From an uncultured Clostridium sp. (lineage in GTDB: Bacteria > Bacillota > Clostridia > Lachnospirales > Lachnospiraceae), in contig UQMJ01000001.1 of assembly GCA_900542035.1 (NCBI GenBank), forward strand, positions 124,001-188,000: DNA of 64,000 nucleotides, given 5' to 3'. A program made the position numbers and the translations under genes. Positions 59,081 through 64,000 of the stretch are shown here, piece after piece (position 1 is the stretch's first letter; each line of letters opens with the position of its first letter). The notes under the pieces are model-generated. The model worked only from the letters and a program-made list of their open reading frames with translations, was not told where the DNA came from and did not search any database.

Positions 59081-60343
59081 ATGGCGGTGATAGTAGTCCA
59101 GAATACAGGCCCGCTGACAGGCGAAATAGAAATTCAGGGTTCCAAAAATGCGGTGCTGCCCATGATGGCGGCCGCGCTCCTTGCAGAAGGGCGTACCACA
59201 TTTACCAATGTCCCCAGGATACAGGATGTGTTCTGTATGATGGGGATTTTGCAGTTTTTAGGATGCCCCTGCAGTCTGGAGGAACATACGTTGACAATTG
59301 ATGGAACCCATGTGGAAAAATCCTGGATTCCACAGGAATCAGTGGCGGCCATGCGTTCTTCAATTATGCTTTTAGGGCCTCTTTTAGCAAGGAATAAAGA
59401 GGCAAAGACCTGGTATCCAGGCGGCTGCCTGATTGGAAAAAGGCCCATTGATCTCCACGAAAAGGCGCTGACCTGTCTGGGTGCAGAAATCAGGGAGGAA
59501 GATGGAAAAATTCTGGCAGAGACAACCGGACTGACCGGAGGAGACATTGTATTTCCCTACCCAAGTGTAGGAGCTACGGAAAACGCAGTTCTGGCAGCGG
59601 TTATGGCAAAAGGAGTTACCCATATAACAGGGGCGGCAAGGGAACCAGAAATACAGGAATTATGTCTGCTGTTAAACCAGATGGGAGCAGACATTAAAGG
59701 GATTGGAAGCGGGGCTCTTACCATAACCGGAGTACAGCGGTTATCAGCAGTTACCAGAAGGATTACCGGAGACCGGATTGTGGCAGGAACCTATCTGGCG
59801 GCGGTCATGGCCTGCCGAGGAAGGGCGGTTTTAAAAGGGGTAAATGCCAGCCATCTGAAAACGGTTTTAGAACGCTTTTCCCAGAGCGGGGCCAGGTTTA
59901 CGGTCAGGGAAAACGACATCCAGATCATTATGGAACGGCCGCCTGAAGGATTTGAAATTATTACAGGGCCTTATCCGGAGTTTCCAACGGATCTCCAGTC
60001 CCAGGCAATGGCAGTGATGGCAGCAGCTTCTGGAAACTCTAAAATTGTTGAAACTGTATTTGAAAGCAGATTTGGCGCGGCAGAACAGCTCAAAAAGCTG
60101 GGGGCCAGGATTCAGATTTGCGGGAAACAGGCGGAGATTTCAGGTATCTGCGGCTGCGGCGTTTTAAAGGGAACCAAACTGGAAGCGACGGATCTCAGGG
60201 GCGGGGCGGCAGCCGTAATCGGCGGATTGGCAGCAGAAGGAAGAACGGCTGTAACAAAGTCCAGACATATCAAACGAGGGTATGAAGACATCTGCAGGGA
60301 TTTGCGCAGCCTTGGGGCAGACGTATGGGAACAGGTTTCGTAA
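59081..60343 (+). CDS. murA: UDP-N-acetylglucosamine 1-carboxyvinyltransferase
   Basis: MurA adds enolpyruvate to UDP-GlcNAc, the first committed step of peptidoglycan synthesis and the fosfomycin target. The 420-residue protein has the EPSP-synthase-like fold. IQGSKNAVLPMMAAALLA is near the N-terminus, and the active-site cysteine is C116 in PGGCLIGKRPIDLH. AAGGAG lies only 2 bases before the ATG, but 8 before the in-frame GTG at 59087, so that GTG could be the true start. The gene lies between ftsW and ftsQ. Confidence 0.94.
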   Translation: MAVIVVQNTGPLTGEIEIQGSKNAVLPMMAAALLAEGRTTFTNVPRIQDVFCMMGILQFLGCPCSLEEHTLTIDGTHVEKSWIPQESVAAMRSSIMLLGPLLARNKEAKTWYPGGCLIGKRPIDLHEKALTCLGAEIREEDGKILAETTGLTGGDIVFPYPSVGATENAVLAAVMAKGVTHITGAAREPEIQELCLLLNQMGADIKGIGSGALTITGVQRLSAVTRRITGDRIVAGTYLAAVMACRGRAVLKGVNASHLKTVLERFSQSGARFTVRENDIQIIMERPPEGFEIITGPYPEFPTDLQSQAMAVMAAASGNSKIVETVFESRFGAAEQLKKLGARIQICGKQAEISGICGCGVLKGTKLEATDLRGGAAAVIGGLAAEGRTAVTKSRHIKRGYEDICRDLRSLGADVWEQVS

Positions 60344-60368
60344 GAAAAGAAGGAGAGACGCATCATAG

Positions 60369-61085
60369 ATGAAACGTGAAAGAAATTGGAAAAAATGGAT
60401 TCTGGCAGCAGCGGCGGTGCTGTTGTTTGGAATTCTGCTGTGGTCAGTGCGGATTAAGGAAATCGTCATAACCGGAAGCACCAGGCACACTGAGGAGAAT
60501 ATGGTGGAACTGCTGTTTCCGGAACCCATTGACCGGAATACCCTGTACTGTCTGTATAAAGAAAAATTCCAACCCCACAAAGAAATTACGTTTGTGGCAG
60601 ATTATGATGTGATTTTCCGCAGTCCTTTTAAAGTAGAAGTTATGGTTTATGAAAAGAGCATTGTAGGATATGTGGCTTATTTAAACAGCTATATGTACTT
60701 TGATAAGGACGGTATTATCGTAGAGAGCACCAGCCATAAGCTGGAAGAGATTCCCCAGATTGACGGACTGGAGTTTGGGCAGATTGTGCTGGGGGAACCG
60801 CTCCCTGTCGGGGATATGAATATTTTTACGGAGATCTTAAACTTGACCCAGGTGCTGTCTTTGTATGATATGGAAGTGGATCGGATCCATTATGATGCAA
60901 AGGGACAGGCAACCCTGATTTTAGGAGATGTCAAAGTATTTCTGGGCAGCAGCGACAACATGAATGGAAAAATATCAGAGCTGCACGATATGATGCCCCA
61001 GTTAGGAGGACTGAAAGGAACGCTTTATCTGGATACTTATGACGAATTAAAAAACGATTCCATGTATTCCTTTATCCAGGAATAA
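60369..61085 (+). CDS. ftsQ: FtsQ/DivIB-like cell division protein
   Basis: FtsQ/DivIB forms the septal complex with FtsL and FtsB. The 238-residue product has a short basic cytoplasmic start, one membrane helix (about 10-28), a POTRA domain (IKEIVITGSTRHTEENM and the next 60 residues), and a beta-rich FtsQ domain (GIIVESTSHKLEEIPQIDG). No large C-terminal extension is present. The start is 25 bases after murA, after AAGGAGA. Confidence 0.85.
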   Translation: MKRERNWKKWILAAAAVLLFGILLWSVRIKEIVITGSTRHTEENMVELLFPEPIDRNTLYCLYKEKFQPHKEITFVADYDVIFRSPFKVEVMVYEKSIVGYVAYLNSYMYFDKDGIIVESTSHKLEEIPQIDGLEFGQIVLGEPLPVGDMNIFTEILNLTQVLSLYDMEVDRIHYDAKGQATLILGDVKVFLGSSDNMNGKISELHDMMPQLGGLKGTLYLDTYDELKNDSMYSFIQE

Positions 61086-61114
61086 AAAGAACTGTGAATT
61101 TATTGAAAAAGAAC

Positions 61115-61143
61115 TTGATATTTTTCTGGAAATCAAATATAGT
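61115..61143 (+). promoter_or_regulatory. Promoter upstream of ftsZ
   Basis: TTGATA-N17-TATAGT lies about 80 bases before the ftsZ start. A 6-of-7 match to a reverse Spo0A box (ATCGACA, 61165-61171) lies downstream, but it is a weak hint on its own. Confidence 0.6.
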
Positions 61144-61220
61144 ATAAGATGAGTTGAAAGTGGAATCGACAGAATGAGATAGATACAAGAATAGAAGAAG
61201 ATTTAAAGGAGGATAACGTC

Positions 61221-62426
61221 TTGTTGGAGATTAAAATAAATGAGGCAGATAACGCCGCGAGAATTATCGTAATTGGCGTAGGCGGAGCAGGAAATAATGC
61301 TGTAAACCGTATGATTGAAGAAAGTATTGCAGGTGTGGAGTTTATTGGAATTAATACGGACAAGCAGGCCCTGCAGTTCTGCAAGGCCCCTACGGTACTC
61401 CAGATTGGAGAAAAGCTGACGAAGGGACTGGGCGCAGGCGCAAGACCGGAGATTGGCGAAAAGGCAGCAGAGGAAAGTTCTGAAGAACTGTCTCAGGCAA
61501 TGAAGGGCGCGGATATGGTATTTGTAACCTGCGGTATGGGAGGCGGTACCGGTACTGGCGCAGCTCCAATTGTAGCAAGAATCGCAAAAGACATGGGTAT
61601 CCTTACAGTAGGCGTGGTAACCAAGCCGTTCCGTTTTGAGGCAAAAGCGCGTATGACCAACGCATTAGCAGGAATCGAGCGCTTAAAAGAAAACGTAGAC
61701 ACTCTGATCGTGATTCCAAATGACAAGCTGTTAGAAATCGTAGACCGCAGAACCACAATGCCGGATGCATTAAAGAAGGCAGACGAGGTACTGCAGCAGG
61801 CGGTTCAGGGAATTACCGACCTGATTAATGTACCTGGCTTAATTAACCTGGACTTCGCAGACGTAGAGACCGTTATGGTAGATAAGGGCATTGCCCATAT
61901 CGGTATTGGTAAGGCAAAGGGCGATGATAAGGCATTAGAGGCTGTAAAGCAGGCCGTATCCAGTCCGCTGCTTGAGACCACCATTGAGGGCGCAAGCCAT
62001 GTAATCATCAATATTTCCGGCGACATCAGCCTGATCGAGGCAAACGAAGCAGCCAGCTATGTTCAGGAACTGGCTGGAGATGATGCAAACATTATCTTTG
62101 GTGCAATGTATGATGAAAATGCACAGGATGAAGCAAGCATTACCGTAATTGCTACCGGCCTGGATGCCCATGGCGCCAATACTCCGGTTGCCAAGGCAAT
62201 GACCGGATTTAATCCTGGAAACTTTAAGCCGAAAACTTCTGCAGCAGCACCGGCACAGAACGCTGCACAGCCGCAGAGAACAACTCCAAGGACCAATCCG
62301 GAGGCAGCGGCTACCGCTTCTGCATCCTCCTTTACTTCCCAGCCTGGACAGACTCCATATCGTCCGGTAAACCGTGGAGAAGTACAGATTAACATTCCAG
62401 ATTTTTTAAAGAACAATAGAAGATAA
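61221..62426 (+). CDS. ftsZ: Cell division protein FtsZ
   Basis: FtsZ is the tubulin-like GTPase that forms the division ring. Seen motifs: GVGGAGNNAVNRM, the GTP loop GMGGGTGTGAAP, the T7 loop NLDFADVE, a long Ala/Thr/Pro-rich linker and the conserved C-terminal peptide VQINIPDFLKN that binds FtsA/SepF-type partners. Translation starts at TTG (61221), 8 bases after AAAGGAGG. There is no ATG near. Its own promoter and terminator isolate it from ftsQ. Confidence 0.97.
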   Translation: MLEIKINEADNAARIIVIGVGGAGNNAVNRMIEESIAGVEFIGINTDKQALQFCKAPTVLQIGEKLTKGLGAGARPEIGEKAAEESSEELSQAMKGADMVFVTCGMGGGTGTGAAPIVARIAKDMGILTVGVVTKPFRFEAKARMTNALAGIERLKENVDTLIVIPNDKLLEIVDRRTTMPDALKKADEVLQQAVQGITDLINVPGLINLDFADVETVMVDKGIAHIGIGKAKGDDKALEAVKQAVSSPLLETTIEGASHVIINISGDISLIEANEAASYVQELAGDDANIIFGAMYDENAQDEASITVIATGLDAHGANTPVAKAMTGFNPGNFKPKTSAAAPAQNAAQPQRTTPRTNPEAAATASASSFTSQPGQTPYRPVNRGEVQINIPDFLKNNRR

Positions 62427-62444
62427 GCATTTTGGCATATTTTG

Positions 62445-62494
62445 AAAGGCTGTCGTACTGAGGATTTGAAATCCTGGTGCGATGGCCTTTTTTT
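62445..62494 (+). terminator. Intrinsic terminator after ftsZ
   Basis: AAAGGCTGTCG pairs with CGATGGCCTTT (two wobbles), enclosing an inner AGGATTT/AAATCCT helix. The T-run TTTTTTT spans the 3' arm end (62488-62494). Confidence 0.8.
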
Positions 62495-62553
62495 GACCCT
62501 TTTTGCAGAACGATGCCAGGAAAACTCGTTTTGACTGGAAATAGGACGTTTTT

Positions 62554-62581
62554 TGGCGATAAAAAAGCCGAATATGCCGAG
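62554..62581 (+). promoter_or_regulatory. Cluster of Spo0A-box-like sites upstream of spoIIGA
   Basis: TGGCGAT (62554), AGCCGAA (62566) and TGCCGAG (62575) each differ by one base from the Spo0A box TGNCGAA. They lie directly 5' of the -35 hexamer at 62587. Confidence 0.5.
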
Positions 62582-62586
62582 GTATT

Positions 62587-62619
62587 TTGACAAATTTTAC
62601 AGGGACGCAGGAGTATAAT
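62587..62619 (+). promoter_or_regulatory. spoIIG-type promoter with 21-bp spacer
   Basis: A perfect TTGACA and a perfect TATAAT are 21 bases apart. The B. subtilis spoIIG promoter is known for a similar long spacer (22 bp) rescued by Spo0A~P. The start would be near 62626, which rules out the ATG at 62618 as the spoIIGA start. Confidence 0.72.
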
Positions 62620-62647
62620 GATGAGGTCAGGCGGAAGGGAGGCAGAG

Positions 62648-63511
62648 TTGACGGTAAAAATCTACGTGGATCAGTGGCTGATGATCAATGGAGTTATCAA
62701 TACGCTTCTGCTTCTGCTGCTGAAAGGGTTTATTGGCCTTCCGGCAAAAAACAGCCGGATCTTTATGGGAGCTTTGACAGGATGCGCAGTCTCAGGGCTG
62801 ACTCTGCTTGGTGCAGCCGGACTGTATAGGCTGTTTGCTGCCAGAGGGCAATGGGGAAACGGATTCTTTCCATATGGAGCGGCAGCTCTGGTTTTGAGAG
62901 GAATCGGAATGCTGTGGGGCGGCGGTCTGATGATTCGGGCAGTCTGGGGAAGGCTGAATATTCCCACTTTTTTTAGAGCCATGTGGGGACTGTTTCTGAT
63001 AGCAGTTTTATTTGGCGGACTGCTTTACGGGATTTCTTCCTTTCTGCCCCAAGGGATTTGGTCCACAGGAAGCCTTTTGTGCGCGGCTGGAGGAAGTTTT
63101 TTTCTGTCCAGGGCCGCTGTCCATTTGGTAACGGAAAATCGGGAGAAGAAAGAGAAGCTTTATCCGGCTGTCCTGATTTACCAGGGAAGGGAATGCCGGA
63201 TTATGGCGTTGTGGGATACGGGCAACCAGCTTACAGATATGTTGGGCAAAAGGCCTGTGCATATTTTAGACAGCCAGACCGCCAAGAAAGTAGTAACAAC
63301 CGTCCGGCAGGTTCGCTACATTCCCTATCAGACTATTGGACAGCCGGAAGGAGTAATGCCGGCTACTTTTTTTGACGCCATCCGGATTGAGTCAGAGAAA
63401 GGGCAGGTTTTGCTTAACAACCCTCTGGTTGCTTTTTCACCCCAGCCAGTCTCTCCAAAAGGAGAGTATCAGCTTCTGCTTCACGGAAGCGCTTTTGAGA
63501 GAAACCAGTAA
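62648..63511 (+). CDS. spoIIGA: Sigma-E processing peptidase SpoIIGA
   Basis: SpoIIGA is a membrane aspartyl protease that activates pro-sigma-E in the mother cell after septation. Five to six N-terminal membrane segments (residues about 7-150) precede a soluble protease domain whose catalytic motif is DTGN (ALWDTGNQLTD), followed by the VRYIPYQTIGQPEG segment. I chose the TTG at 62648, 5 bases after AAGGGAGG, giving MTVKIYVDQWLMING, which matches the family N-terminus. The upstream ATG overlaps the -10 box. sigE follows by 20 bases. Confidence 0.92.
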   Translation: MTVKIYVDQWLMINGVINTLLLLLLKGFIGLPAKNSRIFMGALTGCAVSGLTLLGAAGLYRLFAARGQWGNGFFPYGAAALVLRGIGMLWGGGLMIRAVWGRLNIPTFFRAMWGLFLIAVLFGGLLYGISSFLPQGIWSTGSLLCAAGGSFFLSRAAVHLVTENREKKEKLYPAVLIYQGRECRIMALWDTGNQLTDMLGKRPVHILDSQTAKKVVTTVRQVRYIPYQTIGQPEGVMPATFFDAIRIESEKGQVLLNNPLVAFSPQPVSPKGEYQLLLHGSAFERNQ

Positions 63512-63531
63512 AAATGATGAAGGAGGATATT

Positions 63532-64000
63532 ATGATTATTAAAGTTTCAGCACCCAGTCGTTTCCAGTTTAAAACAGCATCTGGTTTTCGGACGTTTTTG
63601 ATGCAGAAACAGGGAGAAGTCCATTACATAGGAGGTGCTGACATTCTGCCTCCGCCGCTGGATTCCGGAAAAGAAGCAGAACTCATTGCAAGACTCGACG
63701 ATGAGAGGGACAAAGAAGCCCGTTCCAGACTGATTGAACATAATCTGCGTCTGGTGGTTTACATAGCAAAAAAGTTTGACAACACCGGCGTAGGGGTGGA
63801 AGATTTGATTTCGATCGGAACCATTGGCCTGATTAAGGCTATTAACACCTTTAATCCGAAGAAAAATATTAAGCTGGCGACCTATGCGTCCCGCTGCATT
63901 GAAAATGAGATTTTGATGCATCTTCGAAGGAGCAGCAAAACGAAAATGGAAGTGTCCATTGACGAGCCTTTAAATGTAGACTGGGATGGAAACGAATTGC
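63532..64000 (+). CDS. sigE: RNA polymerase sporulation sigma factor SigE (3'-truncated by window)
   Basis: This mother-cell sigma factor is made as an inactive precursor. The visible 156 residues begin with a pro-sequence of about 31 residues (MIIKVSAPSRFQFKTASGF, then up to GEVHYIGG), with the predicted cleavage near HYIGG, matching VYYIGG in B. subtilis. Region 2 follows: RSRLIEHNLRLVVYIAKKF, EDLISIGTIGLIKAINTF and ASRCIENEILMHLRR. AAGGAGG precedes the ATG at 63532. The gene runs off the right edge before its stop, so region 4 is not seen. Confidence 0.95.
   Translation, partial: MIIKVSAPSRFQFKTASGFRTFLMQKQGEVHYIGGADILPPPLDSGKEAELIARLDDERDKEARSRLIEHNLRLVVYIAKKFDNTGVGVEDLISIGTIGLIKAINTFNPKKNIKLATYASRCIENEILMHLRRSSKTKMEVSIDEPLNVDWDGNEL

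Noticed and set aside
61078..61101. Possible sigma-H promoter before ftsZ (AGGAATA ... GAAT)
   Set aside because: The spacing is too short and the -10 context mismatches; a sigma-A-type TTGATA-N17-TATAGT fits better.
62618..62647. Upstream ATG start for spoIIGA
   Set aside because: It overlaps the TATAAT -10 box and would lie before the transcript start. The TTG at 62648 has a better site and matches the family N-terminus.

Overview
The window is a typical stretch of chromosome from an endospore-forming, Gram-positive Clostridia. The best fit is a gut-type Lachnospiraceae (Clostridium cluster XIVa) of mid-40s to about 50 % GC. Evidence: strong AGGAGG-type ribosome binding sites, SpoIIGA and pro-sigma-E at the right edge, DUF-type small proteins familiar from this family, a GH112 phosphorylase operon, a dcw cluster with two class B PBPs, and frequent TTG/GTG starts. 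No rRNA, tRNA, CRISPR array, prophage or insertion sequence was seen. Most of the sequence is tightly packed, largely co-directional genes on the + strand. Only AraC, Hsp20 and YchF lie on the - strand.

Left part (1-20.6 kb): a membrane protein (probably cut by the window edge), then cdaA-cdaR (c-di-AMP synthase and its regulator) running directly into ptsH-ptsI, a Wzy-like polymerase and crr (general PTS proteins). Next come two PLP aminotransferases (AspC-like, HisC), a YtvI-like permease and a MATE exporter. A cell-wall block follows: L,D-transpeptidase, D,D-carboxypeptidase and LCP ligase. Then a stress/DNA-repair trio: Bcp peroxiredoxin, YaaA, and a 1062-aa fusion of an EndoQ-like PHP nuclease to a UvrD helicase.

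Middle (20.6-38.5 kb): uxuA with its own promoter; a second MATE exporter preceded by an ATG-TAG minimal ORF; a GNAT protein; sbcD-sbcC; then a divergent AraC regulator and a carbohydrate operon. The operon holds a lipoprotein binding protein, two permeases, a 59-aa membrane microprotein, a GH112 phosphorylase and a GH95-like hydrolase with altered catalytic positions. It ends in a DpnII-family (GATC) restriction enzyme that has no methylase beside it.

Right-middle (38.5-49.2 kb): hsp20, a 72-aa unknown, a HAD phosphatase, a nucleoid-associated protein, gltX, a short PcrA-like helicase, a corrinoid adenosyltransferase, and a TetR/7-TM/DUF2871 cassette with a perfect palindrome at its promoter. 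ychF and lgt are divergent from each other.

Right end (49.2-64 kb): the division and cell-wall (dcw) cluster mraZ-rsmH-ftsL-pbp-pbp-mraY-murD-ftsW-murA-ftsQ-ftsZ, preceded by 10-bp-phased MraZ boxes and lacking murG. After it come spoIIGA and sigE (truncated by the edge), driven by a promoter whose unusually long -35/-10 spacing and Spo0A-like boxes match the known Bacillus spoIIG design. Nothing here is a wholly unknown large system. The most unusual items are the EndoQ-UvrD fusion, the atypical GH95/GH112 operon with its microprotein and orphan REase, the TetR membrane cassette, and several regulatory sites.
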